Assembly: GCF_907164905.1 (NCBI RefSeq)
Contig: NZ_CAJRAF010000001.1
Span: forward strand, 1,647,001 to 1,711,000
DNA length: 64,000 nt
Direction: 5' to 3'
Origin: Dyadobacter sp. CECT 9275
Lineage (GTDB): Bacteria; Bacteroidota; Bacteroidia; Cytophagales; Spirosomataceae
In this document: positions 1 to 7,393 of the stretch, in pieces
Layout of the letters: each line of letters begins with the position of its first letter
How positions within the stretch are numbered: the stretch's first letter is position 1
Program-made: the position numbers and the translations under genes
Notes under the pieces: generated by a model
Seen by the model: the letters and a program-made list of their open reading frames with translations, nothing else
Told to the model about the DNA's origin: nothing
Database searches by the model: none

Positions 1-1290
1 AGGGAGCAGGTTGGGTTCAATTACTTTTCCCAGGGCGGTTCTGGATTTTTTGAGGGCAATCAGATTTTTATAGTGATAAAACAGGGAGTTTTGATCCCGC
101 TGCTGTACAGACAATGGTTTTACGGTTTCCAGAGTCGAAAACACTGCCTCAATCCAGGAAGGTTTTTCGGGATCATCCTCCTGCACTGTCCATAAAAACG
201 GTTCCCTGATGTGCGGATCTGGTTTCATACCCAGCATCCCGATTTCCTCGCCATAGTAAATATACGGCTGGCCGGGTAAGGTGAGCAGGATGCTTGCTGC
301 CAGCTTTTTCTTCCTTTCATCATTATTTACCACACTGCCGATCCGGTCCTGATCGTGGTTGGTGAGCATAATTGCATCAACAAACTGAGGGTTGGATACT
401 TTAAAAAGAGTGTAACTCGCAATCAGTTTAGCTACCAGATCCTCATCTTTTTCCCTGACCAGGATCCGCTGTATGGCAAAGCTGAGATCAAAATTAAAGG
501 CCGCATTAATATGCTGGAAGTATGGCGCAACTTCTTCTTTTTCAGCCCAAACCTCGCCAACCGTAAATGCCCCTGGCCTGGCGTTATGAATGGTTTCACT
601 GAAAAATTTCCAGAATTCGCAGTTGTCCGCTTTGGCCCAGATCGGGTAAATATGCCGTGCAGCGTCGAGCCTGAAACCGTCAACGCCAACATCCGTCAAC
701 CAGAAATTAATGATTCGGGCTACTTCCTGTCTCAGTTCGGCCGACTCATAATTGAGGTCAGGCATACCCTTGTAGAAAAGCCCATAGTATTTTTCGGAAT
801 CTTCCCCGTTGTCGTGCCAGGGGTATACTTCCTGAGAGTCATTGGAAGTTTCCCGCCGGGCTATGCCCAGCATGTTGATTTCGGCGTCATTCTTCCACCA
901 GTAAAAATTCCGGTAACGACTGTCTTTGTTTTTCCTCGCTTCCACAAACCACGGGTGCAGGGTACTGGTATGGTTTATGATCAGATCCAGGTAAACGGCT
1001 ATCCCCAACTGGTGTGCCTCATGCATCAATTCGCGGAAGTCTGACAGGGTCCCGTATTCAGGCTCTATATCATAGTAGTCGCGCACGTCATATTTATGAT
1101 AACTTGGTGAGGGATGTACCGGGGTGAGCCATAGGGCTTCAATGCCTAGCTCTTTCAGATAGGAAAGTTTTGAAATGATTCCTCTTATATCCCCTATGCC
1201 GTCGCCGTTGGAATCACAAAATGACCTCACAAATATCTCGTAGCATACCTTTGGGATAGGAACCGGGCCGTGAAAGTCAGTTAATTGCAC
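1..1290 (-). CDS. Alpha-amylase family glycoside hydrolase (GH13), 3' end outside window
   Basis: About 430 residues are visible; the C-terminus lies beyond base 1. The product hydrolyses or transfers alpha-glucans. GH13 landmarks read on the minus strand include EALWLTPVHPSPSYHKYDV near the N-terminus, DLIINHTS, the nucleophile motif DGFRLDAARH, the acid/base region VGEVWAE and LTNHDQDRIG. These fit the (beta/alpha)8 barrel with the usual Asp/Glu/Asp triad. No signal peptide is seen, so a cytoplasmic maltodextrin-acting enzyme is likely. The start is GTG at 1290: an in-frame TAG lies three codons upstream and no ATG is better placed. It begins 16 bp after the maf stop, so the two are probably co-transcribed. 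The family is certain; the exact specificity is not. Confidence 0.9.
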   Translation of the reverse strand, partial: MQLTDFHGPVPIPKVCYEIFVRSFCDSNGDGIGDIRGIISKLSYLKELGIEALWLTPVHPSPSYHKYDVRDYYDIEPEYGTLSDFRELMHEAHQLGIAVYLDLIINHTSTLHPWFVEARKNKDSRYRNFYWWKNDAEINMLGIARRETSNDSQEVYPWHDNGEDSEKYYGLFYKGMPDLNYESAELRQEVARIINFWLTDVGVDGFRLDAARHIYPIWAKADNCEFWKFFSETIHNARPGAFTVGEVWAEKEEVAPYFQHINAAFNFDLSFAIQRILVREKDEDLVAKLIASYTLFKVSNPQFVDAIMLTNHDQDRIGSVVNNDERKKKLAASILLTLPGQPYIYYGEEIGMLGMKPDPHIREPFLWTVQEDDPEKPSWIEAVFSTLETVKPLSVQQRDQNSLFYHYKNLIALKKSRTALGKVIEPNLLP

Positions 1291-1306
1291 GAAGTACTAT
1301 GTTGGT

Positions 1307-1885
1307 TCAGTCGGCAAGGTACGGCTTGAGTTGCTGATATACAAGATGTACCGGAAGTCCCATGATGGTGTAAAACGAGCCCTCAATTTTTTCAATCCCT
1401 ATCATACTGATCCATTCCTGGATGCCATAAGCACCAGCTTTGTCAAAAGGGCTGAATTCCCTGACATAATAATTTATTTCTCCGGGTTCCAGTTGACGAA
1501 ACCAAACCCTGGCGCTATCGGTAACGGTACTGATCTGCGCACCATCCAGGATACTGATCGCCGTAAATACCTCATGTACAGTACCAGATAGCATGGCGAG
1601 CATTTCACAGGCTTCGGCTGCATCGGCAGGTTTTCCCAGAATTTGATTGTCAATCACTACAATCGTATCCGCGGTGAGTACCAGGCTGTCGTCAGCGGCA
1701 GACCGGAATTCTTCTGCTTTGGTCTGTGAGATATGGGCAGCCACCAGGCTGCGGTGCAGGTCCGGGGGGAATGATTCGTCCGTTGGTATCACCCGGACGG
1801 TAAAATCAAAACCGGCTTTGGTGAGCAGCTCTTTGCGCCTGGGCGAATTGGAGGCAAGTATGAGTGGTTTCTTCAGTTTGAACAT
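1307..1885 (-). CDS. maf: Maf family nucleotide pyrophosphatase
   Basis: A 192-aa house-cleaning nucleotide pyrophosphatase that hydrolyses dTTP/UTP and modified nucleotides to the monophosphates. The N-terminal signature LILASNSPRRKELL, the motif ADTIVV with its metal-binding Asp, the LGKPADAAEA segment, and the C-terminal FDKAGAYGIQE are all present, and length is normal. An in-frame TTG two codons upstream is possible, but ATG at 1885 is preferred. The downstream amylase gene follows closely on the same strand. Maf proteins have also been linked to septum formation; nothing here adds evidence for that. Confidence 0.93.
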   Translation of the reverse strand: MFKLKKPLILASNSPRRKELLTKAGFDFTVRVIPTDESFPPDLHRSLVAAHISQTKAEEFRSAADDSLVLTADTIVVIDNQILGKPADAAEACEMLAMLSGTVHEVFTAISILDGAQISTVTDSARVWFRQLEPGEINYYVREFSPFDKAGAYGIQEWISMIGIEKIEGSFYTIMGLPVHLVYQQLKPYLAD

Positions 1886-2014
1886 GTACAATAATATTTT
1901 TTCTATATAAGTATTTGATTATAAATTATTTATTGCGTTTTGATGTGGTCTGCGCAGGGAAATTTTAATTTTTTTCAGACAACTCGGAACTATCAGAAGC
2001 TATATGCATGTTGG

Positions 2015-2034
2015 TACATTAAATGTAGATACAT
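2015..2034. promoter_or_regulatory. Overlapping palindromes, probable MarR operator
   Basis: TACATTAAATGTA (2015-2027) is a perfect inverted repeat with a one-base centre. Its right arm ATGTA pairs again with TACAT (2030-2034) across GA, giving three alternating half-sites TACAT/ATGTA/TACAT. The site ends 22 bp before the MarR start codon, where an autorepressor would bind. Assignment to the adjacent MarR protein is inference. Confidence 0.55.
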
Positions 2035-2056
2035 TTTATTTCAAACATCAAATGCC

Positions 2057-2512
2057 ATGTCAATTGAAACCGATATAAAACAGAAAAAATTTCGCAGCTC
2101 TTACCAAAGGCTGGTGATCAATCTGGTTTACACCAGCAACTGGTTGGTTTACAAACAGCTGGATGTTTTCCGGGAATATGATCTTACACTTCAGCAATAT
2201 AACGTTTTGCGGATTCTCCGCGGGCAGAAATCCAATCCGATCAAAGTAAGTGATATAGCTGACAGGATGCTGGATAAAAATTCAAATACCTCCCGATTGG
2301 TCGACAAGCTTCTGCTGAAGGGTTTGGCCGAGCGGAAATCGTGTCCTTCTGACCGGCGGGCTGTGGACGTGGTGATTACGGAGGCCGGGTTGGATATTTT
2401 GAAGAAAATAGATCCCGTGGAGGAGGAATGGGAAAATAGCCTCAATAGCATTACCCCGGAAGAAGCAGACCAGATCAGTGCGTTGCTCGACAAGCTGAGG
2501 AAATCAGAATAG
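2057..2512 (+). CDS. MarR family transcriptional regulator
   Basis: A 151-aa winged-helix regulator. The segment LTLQQYNVLRILRGQKSNP followed by VSDIADRMLDKNSNTSRLVDKL is the helix-turn-helix and recognition helix, and the wing includes RKSCPSDRRAVDV, with the Asp-Arg pair typical of MarR. An in-frame ATG exists upstream at 1940, but that extension (rich in Cys, Trp and Asn) runs through the palindromic operator and looks non-coding, so the start at 2057 is preferred. It lies 51 bp upstream of the yceI-like gene on the same strand, a common pairing in Bacteroidota, so it probably controls both. The ligand is unknown. Confidence 0.9.
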   Translation: MSIETDIKQKKFRSSYQRLVINLVYTSNWLVYKQLDVFREYDLTLQQYNVLRILRGQKSNPIKVSDIADRMLDKNSNTSRLVDKLLLKGLAERKSCPSDRRAVDVVITEAGLDILKKIDPVEEEWENSLNSITPEEADQISALLDKLRKSE

Positions 2513-2563
2513 TACATTCATTACACAATCAAATAACAATCAATTCAATTAAACACAGTAACA

Positions 2564-3175
2564 ATGAAATCTTTAAAATCTCTTGCTGCCTCACTCGCTG
2601 TTGCTTTATTCATTTCTGCCGGAGCTTCAGCCGAAGATGGTGCAAAAAAAGCGGTAAACTTTAAAGTGGTACCCGAAAAAAGCGAGCTTACCTGGCTGGC
2701 TAAAAAAGTAACTGGCGAACACACTGGTAAAATTACGTTGAAAGAAGGTCTGATCACCCTGGATGGTGCTAAATTGACGGGCGGTAAATTTATTGCGGAT
2801 CTTAACAGCATTACTTGTACAGACCTTACCGACAAGACATACAACGACAAATTGATCGGTCACCTTAAATCAGATGATTTTTTCTCGGTTGCAAAACATC
2901 CTACCGCTACTTTTGTAATAACCAAAGCTACTGCGAAATCTGCTGGTGTATACGATGTTACTGGTGACCTGACCATCAAAGGAATTACCAAGCCGGTAAC
3001 TTTCCCTGTAACCGTAAAAGCAACCGGAAGCGGAGCAGAAGCAACCGGTAAACTGGTGGTGGACCGTTCCAAGTACGATATCAAATACAACTCGAAATCA
3101 TTCTTTGATAATCTGGGAGATAAAGTAATCTATGATGATTTCAGCATTGACATTAAGTTGGTTGCTGCAAAGTAA
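2564..3175 (+). CDS. YceI family periplasmic lipid-binding protein
   Basis: A 203-aa secreted protein with a clear signal peptide (MKSLKSLAASLAVALFISAGASA). The mature part has YceI-type features: KVVPEKSELTWLAKKVTGEHTGKI at the start, an FIADLNSI strand, LIGHLKSDDFFSVAKHPTATF in the middle, then VTGDLTIKGITKPVTFPV. YceI proteins form a lipocalin-like barrel that binds polyisoprenoid or other long amphipathic molecules. The gene follows the MarR gene and ends at a strong terminator, making a two-gene unit. The ligand cannot be told from sequence. Confidence 0.92.
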   Translation: MKSLKSLAASLAVALFISAGASAEDGAKKAVNFKVVPEKSELTWLAKKVTGEHTGKITLKEGLITLDGAKLTGGKFIADLNSITCTDLTDKTYNDKLIGHLKSDDFFSVAKHPTATFVITKATAKSAGVYDVTGDLTIKGITKPVTFPVTVKATGSGAEATGKLVVDRSKYDIKYNSKSFFDNLGDKVIYDDFSIDIKLVAAK

Positions 3176-3197
3176 CTAAGAACTTTCTTTTCAATGT

Positions 3198-3238
3198 ATT
3201 GCCTGTGAAACGCGCTGTTTCACAGGCAATTTGTTTTT
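3198..3238 (+). terminator. Rho-independent terminator after yceI-like gene
   Basis: A perfect 13-bp stem (ATTGCCTGTGAAA with TTTCACAGGCAAT) encloses a 7-nt loop and is followed by TTGTTTTT. It sits 22 bp after the YceI stop and also insulates the convergent gene ending at 3250. Confidence 0.9.
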
Positions 3239-3249
3239 ATATTGATTCG

Positions 3250-3705
3250 TTAGCGTTCATCACGATTGATGCTGTAAAAGGGGAAGTCGTCCAGGAACTG
3301 AATCTGTCCGTTTGCTGCCTGAAAGCAATAGTGGCTCATACCATTGGTGACGGCGAGGTAGGCGGGCTGCAAAGTGAAGTTGTAACGGCTGATCTGCGCG
3401 AAAGTGGACTCACTTACTTTCACAAAAGGGGCTTTACATTCTACCAGCAGGAAGGGGGCTCCGGTGGGAGAGAGGATCATGATATCTGTTCTTTTGGCCA
3501 AAGTGTTGTAACGAAGGCCTGTTTCTATGGCAAACAGTGCGCGGGGGTATCCATAATGTGTGATCAGCAGGTGTATAAAATGTTGCCGTACCCATTCTTC
3601 CGGGCTCAGGGAGACGAATTTTTTTCGTATAATATCGAAAATAAAAGGTTTCCCGTTTACCTGTTTAACTTTGTGACTGAACGAAGGGAGGTTTAACGAT
3701 TCCAT
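3250..3705 (-). CDS. Type I restriction enzyme R protein N-terminal domain protein (HSDR_N_2-like)
   Basis: A 151-aa stand-alone protein resembling the nuclease-type N-terminal domain of HsdR subunits. The core ETGLRYNTLAKRTDIMIL...FLLVECKAP matches the PD-(D/E)xK arrangement: Glu, then Asp in RTDI, then E-C-K. No helicase or HsdM/HsdS partner is nearby, so this is not a complete restriction system; such solo proteins are common in Bacteroidota and their role is unknown. ATG at 3705 is chosen because a -7 promoter box lies just 4 bp upstream and a longer reading to 3738 would run through it. It is divergent from amn. Confidence 0.8.
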   Translation of the reverse strand: MESLNLPSFSHKVKQVNGKPFIFDIIRKKFVSLSPEEWVRQHFIHLLITHYGYPRALFAIETGLRYNTLAKRTDIMILSPTGAPFLLVECKAPFVKVSESTFAQISRYNFTLQPAYLAVTNGMSHYCFQAANGQIQFLDDFPFYSINRDER

Positions 3706-3709
3706 GCCG

Positions 3710-3717
3710 CGAAGATA
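3710..3717 (-). promoter_or_regulatory. -7 promoter box (TATCTTCG) for the HSDR_N-like gene
   Basis: On the minus strand TATCTTCG resembles the Bacteroidota -7 consensus TAnnTTTG with one change. It ends 4 bp before the ATG at 3705, implying a leader of almost zero length. Confidence 0.4.
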
Positions 3718-3746
3718 CACATCACAACAAATAATCACCGAAAATC

Positions 3747-4520
3747 ATGACTACCAAAGAGCAAATTGTTGAAAATTGGTTACCCCGGTATACCGGTACG
3801 GCTGTGGAGGATTTTGGGAATTATATCCTGCTCACCAACTTCGTGAATTATGTGGATATGTTTGCCGAAAAATTTAAGGTAAAAGTGAAAGGGCGCGACA
3901 GGGCCATGCAGACCGCAACGGCCAACGATATCACAATCATCAATTTCGGAATGGGCAGCCCTATGGCCGCAACGGTGATGGACCTGTTGTCTGCGATCAG
4001 CCCCAAGGCAGTACTTTTTCTGGGTAAATGCGGAGGCCTGAAAAAGACACAGGTAGGAGATCTGATCCTCCCTATTGCTGCCATCCGTGGGGAAGGTACC
4101 AGTGATGATTATATGCCTGCCGAGATACCTGCGCTGCCATCATTCCGGCTGCAGAGTACTGTTTCGGCCAGTATTGCCAAACACAAGCTGGATTACTGGA
4201 CAGGCACAGTTTACACCACCAACCGGCGCATCTGGGAACATGATGCGGCATTTAAGCAATATCTTCAGGATATCAGGGCCATGGCGATTGATATGGAAAC
4301 CGCCACTATTTTTATTGTGGGTTTTGCCAATTCCATTCCGCACGGCGCACTTTTGCTGGTTTCCGATAACCCGCTGGTACCCGAAGGCGTGAAAACCGAA
4401 GAGAGCGACAGGAAGGTTACAGCAAATTATGTCCAGGCGCATCTGGATATTGGTATTGAAGCACTGAGTGAGCTCGCCTGTTCAGGAGAATCCGTGAAAC
4501 ATTTGCGGTTCGAAAATTAA
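3747..4520 (+). CDS. amn: AMP nucleosidase (short Bacteroidota form)
   Basis: A 257-aa PNP/UDP-phosphorylase-fold enzyme predicted to split AMP into adenine and ribose 5-phosphate, balancing adenylate pools. Fold landmarks: IINFGMGSPMAATVMDLL (phosphate-loop region), VLFLGKCGGLKKTQVGDLILP and the nucleoside-binding AIDMETATIF, with the Met-Glu pair. It is much shorter than the roughly 480-aa enterobacterial Amn because it lacks the N-terminal regulatory domain, as is usual in this phylum. It is expressed divergently from the HSDR_N-like gene; the 41-bp gap must hold both promoters. A purine phosphorylase role is the main alternative. Confidence 0.82.
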   Translation: MTTKEQIVENWLPRYTGTAVEDFGNYILLTNFVNYVDMFAEKFKVKVKGRDRAMQTATANDITIINFGMGSPMAATVMDLLSAISPKAVLFLGKCGGLKKTQVGDLILPIAAIRGEGTSDDYMPAEIPALPSFRLQSTVSASIAKHKLDYWTGTVYTTNRRIWEHDAAFKQYLQDIRAMAIDMETATIFIVGFANSIPHGALLLVSDNPLVPEGVKTEESDRKVTANYVQAHLDIGIEALSELACSGESVKHLRFEN

Positions 4521-4526
4521 GACTTC

Positions 4527-4946
4527 CTAGTTGGGGTAAAGCTGCTTCATCTGATTTGCCGAAGCAGTTATCATCTGGTTCAGTATATTCAAGTCAATGT
4601 CGGTCAGTTTCTTGATATAAATACAGCCCTTTCCTGCCTTGTGTTTCCCCAATTTTTCCAGGAGCTCTTCTTTGCCGGGAAAGTCGGAGGCAAGGTATAG
4701 GCTCATGGCATCTTTTCTGGGAGAAAAGCCCACCAAAGGGGCGTCACCTTCATGTCCGGTTGCATATTTATAGTGGTATCTCCCAAATCCTACAATAGCG
4801 GTTCCCCACATACTGGCTTCATAGCCGGTAGCCGATTTCATGATTTCCATGAGCCTGAAACTGTCATTTCGTTTTGCCTCATCCGTTATTGAACTGAGAA
4901 AATCGGTAACACTTTCAGGTGTTTCGGTTGTTTTATTTTGTGCCAT
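4527..4946 (-). CDS. DUF1801 domain-containing protein
   Basis: A 139-aa small cytoplasmic protein of the DUF1801 (YdhG-like) family. The motif MKSATGYEASMWGTAIVGFGRYHYKYATGHEGDAPLVGFSPRKDAMSLYL is characteristic: the YHYKY and GFSPRK blocks recur in family members. C-terminally it has KGCIYIKKLTDID. Function is unproven; relatives are described as possible metal or iron chaperones. It starts 5 bp after the GH140 stop, so it is probably co-transcribed or translationally coupled with that enzyme, though no functional link is obvious. Confidence 0.85.
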   Translation of the reverse strand: MAQNKTTETPESVTDFLSSITDEAKRNDSFRLMEIMKSATGYEASMWGTAIVGFGRYHYKYATGHEGDAPLVGFSPRKDAMSLYLASDFPGKEELLEKLGKHKAGKGCIYIKKLTDIDLNILNQMITASANQMKQLYPN

Positions 4947-4951
4947 TTCTG

Positions 4952-6346
4952 TTATTTTTCCCTTTGTTTTTTTAGTCCAAAACCCGCCCAGCTTTGGGTG
5001 GTGTCATCAATTACGAGGACCCAGTCTGTTCCCGGCCCCTGCGCATACGGCTTAAATTCCTCGGCTCCCTGGTTTTTGAAAGAGCCTATTTTAATAGAGG
5101 AGCCATCACGGGGGTTAAACCAGTAGGCTATAAGGTCCTGTGCTTTAAATTTCGACAGGTCAATTTTTAAGGTTCTGCCGTAAGGACTGTATGCCATCAT
5201 AAAATCCCGGGCGGCGGACAAAGCCGCTATCTGAAAACCGGCATTTTCCGGGTTGTCGTTCAGTATCAATGATGTATCGGGTTGTAGTTCCTGCCAGGGA
5301 TGTGATTCCATTAATTTCTTCATAAAGCCCATCTGAGAAGCGCCCGGCAAATGAACAGCGGTTTTCCAGGCGGTGCGGGCAAAGGCAATGGGCGGGTTAA
5401 GGTCGGGGTCATACATTTGCCAGATATCATGGCAGCCATAGGTATGTCCGCAGGCACCGGATAGTACCGACCAGTAAGCAGCCTGGCGTACGTCGAAATC
5501 GTTAAAGTAACCGAGTTCCGATTTCCAGTTCACCGGATGATCTTCGTATCGCGGCTCCGCATCCAGGGTAGGTTTCACCGGTGACTTGTCATAGTCATTT
5601 CGGAGCATCAGGTAATTTTTCCGGTCTCGCTGGTCATGCCCCGACTGGAACATGTTCATATTCAGCCAGGGCGCTTCATGGAAAAACCTGGAAGAATAAC
5701 TGAGTCCCTGCGGGTGATAGGTTATCAGCTGGCTTTCGCCTGATATGTTTCGGATCCCCTGCGCCATGGCATGGACGATCGCGATATGCTTTTCTGTTTC
5801 CGGATTTCTGTCACCGCCCAGTATCCAGATCACATTTTTGCCCTTGTAACGTTTAGCTAGAAATTCGGTGTAAATCAAAGCATTTTCAGGTGTGAAAATT
5901 TCCGGTCCGCCTCCCCATTTTCGATTAAATTTGTCGCCCCAGGCCGGCAGCAGGCCAATGTAAAGTCCGAGTTTTCCAGCTTCGGCAATTACTTTATCCA
6001 AATGTTTGAAGTACTTTTCGTTGGGTTTAACAGGGTCGTTATTGAATAAAGGCTTATCTCCGTTGCGGTTGGCCTGGTTTAATCCGTCAAATTCCGCAAT
6101 GGCAACTGCCTGTATCACATTGTATCCCTGTCCTGCCCTGATTTTTAAATAATTTTGCGCTTCCTCAAAAGTCAGCCTGTGAAATAATTCCCAGGCAGTA
6201 TCCGCCAGCCAGAAAAAAGGCTGTCCGTTTGACTGAGAAATAAATCTTTTACCCTTTTCAACATGTAACCCGGTGAGGGTAGTCTGGGAAAACGCCGAGA
6301 TAGCGGTTGAAAGTAATATCCAGCCGATGAGCAGAAATTTTTTCAT
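4952..6346 (-). CDS. GH140-like apiosidase family glycoside hydrolase (DUF4038)
   Basis: A 464-aa secreted protein with signal peptide MKKFLLIGWILLSTAISAFSQ. The catalytic barrel (DUF4038) begins at FFWLADTAWELFHRLTFEEAQNYL and continues through GYNVIQAVAIAEFDGLN, GGGPEIFTPENA and WILGGDRNPE. A C-terminal beta-sandwich (about residues 375-455, collagen-binding-like family PF12904) ends the protein. The characterised GH140 enzyme of Bacteroides thetaiotaomicron removes side chains of rhamnogalacturonan II by cutting at apiose, so a pectin role is likely. No SusCD pair is adjacent, so it is an isolated glycosidase followed by a DUF1801 gene. Family assignment is firm, substrate is inferred. Confidence 0.85.
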   Translation of the reverse strand: MKKFLLIGWILLSTAISAFSQTTLTGLHVEKGKRFISQSNGQPFFWLADTAWELFHRLTFEEAQNYLKIRAGQGYNVIQAVAIAEFDGLNQANRNGDKPLFNNDPVKPNEKYFKHLDKVIAEAGKLGLYIGLLPAWGDKFNRKWGGGPEIFTPENALIYTEFLAKRYKGKNVIWILGGDRNPETEKHIAIVHAMAQGIRNISGESQLITYHPQGLSYSSRFFHEAPWLNMNMFQSGHDQRDRKNYLMLRNDYDKSPVKPTLDAEPRYEDHPVNWKSELGYFNDFDVRQAAYWSVLSGACGHTYGCHDIWQMYDPDLNPPIAFARTAWKTAVHLPGASQMGFMKKLMESHPWQELQPDTSLILNDNPENAGFQIAALSAARDFMMAYSPYGRTLKIDLSKFKAQDLIAYWFNPRDGSSIKIGSFKNQGAEEFKPYAQGPGTDWVLVIDDTTQSWAGFGLKKQREK

Positions 6347-6540
6347 GGGTGTATGTGATTTGAGGTATCCCTGTAGTGGGAATCATCAGTACTAAAAGTG
6401 TTCAAAACCATAAGGTTACTGTTAGCTGTAAGGATTTATGGGCAAGCTCGGTTCTGGCTTCTCCAACTTTTACGCATGTCAGGAGACTCTTTACGACGAA
6501 GATCATTGTATGAGGGGAATTTAAATCCGTATTTTATGGC

Positions 6541-6924
6541 ATGGAAACAGAAACTTTATATGAGCGTATTGGCGGAGATTCGGCCGTACGGAAACTGACA
6601 GATCGTTTTTATGATCTTGTTTTTGAACATGAGCTGATTGCACGCCTTTTTAAAACTGATAAAGAAACTATACGGGAAAAGCAGCGTTTATTTCTGACCC
6701 AATTTCTGGGTGGTCCTCAGTTATACTCCGAAATCCATGGACATCCCATGATGCGTGCCAGGCATATGCCACATCCGATCACCGAAGATGATGCCGTGGC
6801 CTGGCTTCAGTGTATGGCGCAGGCCGTGGGCTCGCTGGATCTGGATCCGGAACTGAAGGACGAGCTATTCAACAGGTTTCCCAGGACGGCGTTTTTCATG
6901 GTTAACTGCGAAACCGACGTCTAG
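6541..6924 (+). CDS. Group II truncated hemoglobin
   Basis: A 127-aa 2-on-2 globin. It shows the start ETLYERIGGDSAVRKLTDRFYDLVF with the distal B10 Tyr, the EKQRLFLTQFLGG block, RARHMPHPITEDDAVAWLQCM with the proximal His and the G8 Trp typical of group II, and a normal length. Such proteins bind oxygen or NO and are thought to help in oxygen sensing or detoxification. No signal peptide is present. The gene stands alone; about 200 bp of AT-rich DNA separates it from the next small ORF. Confidence 0.92.
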   Translation: METETLYERIGGDSAVRKLTDRFYDLVFEHELIARLFKTDKETIREKQRLFLTQFLGGPQLYSEIHGHPMMRARHMPHPITEDDAVAWLQCMAQAVGSLDLDPELKDELFNRFPRTAFFMVNCETDV

Positions 6925-7122
6925 AATAATTTGCCAGCAATAAAAATGAATATAAAATCAATTAATAATTACTTAACTTTGGAAATCTGAATTATGCTTA
7001 ATAATTTTATATTATTAAGAGGTAATATTCAAATACAGGGCCGCAATACATAAATTTTTACAATCCTGGCTTAGCTTGGAAGCTTTTTTGGTCGGGTTAT
7101 AGCATTTTTAATTTGTTCAAAA

Positions 7123-7293
7123 ATGGAGACAATTTTGTCTTATTTCCTTCGAGCGGTCATTGGTGTATTCTGGATTGTTGCCCTCATTGTTGCTTCCGCT
7201 GTCACTCTGTTTCTCCAGGTATTTTTATTTCTTTTTCAGGCAGTTATGTTCAGGCACCCCTTGCGTGTGTTACCTCACGGCAAAGTTCTCTGA
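7123..7293 (+). CDS. Small membrane protein, 56 aa
   Basis: An unannotated-size ORF (METILSYFLRAVIGVFWIVA...) with one long hydrophobic stretch, about residues 9-40, and a basic tail (FRHPLRVLPHGKV). It lies between the hemoglobin and CCA enzyme genes in otherwise gene-free DNA. The layout, a short amphipathic start, one membrane span and a positive C-terminus facing the cytoplasm, resembles the 43-aa and 55-aa ORFs at 48203 and 34558. No family was recognised. Chance is possible, but the hydrophobic content and codons fit a real gene. Confidence 0.5.
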   Translation: METILSYFLRAVIGVFWIVALIVASAVTLFLQVFLFLFQAVMFRHPLRVLPHGKVL

Positions 7294-7381
7294 TTTTCGA
7301 TAGCGCAATTTTTGCCGTTCAACCCTTTTATGTTTTCTACTGAAAACTGGTACGGAGTATGTATTCGTTGGCTGTATGCAT

Positions 7382-7389
7382 TACCTTTG
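7382..7389 (+). promoter_or_regulatory. -7 promoter box (TACCTTTG) for the CCA enzyme gene
   Basis: An exact match to TAnnTTTG that ends 4 bp before the ATG at 7394. If it is used, the mRNA starts at or within a base or two of the start codon. It also argues against the in-frame ATG at 7376, which lies upstream of the box. Confidence 0.5.
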
Positions 7390-7393
7390 TCCC

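Noticed and set aside
355..1044. 229-aa open frame on the plus strand
   Set aside because: It is the antisense of the GH13 amylase gene, which has all family motifs.
1940..2056. 39-residue N-terminal extension of the MarR regulator
   Set aside because: It would run through the palindromic operator and has unusual residues.
3199..3696. 165-aa open frame on the plus strand
   Set aside because: Antisense of the HSDR_N-like gene; starts inside the terminator.
3250..3705. Restriction-modification defence system
   Set aside because: Only a solo HSDR_N-type domain is present; no helicase, methylase or specificity subunit is nearby.
7113..7343. 76-aa open frame, Cys-rich
   Set aside because: Composition is unlike a real protein; the overlapping 56-aa membrane ORF in another frame is better supported.
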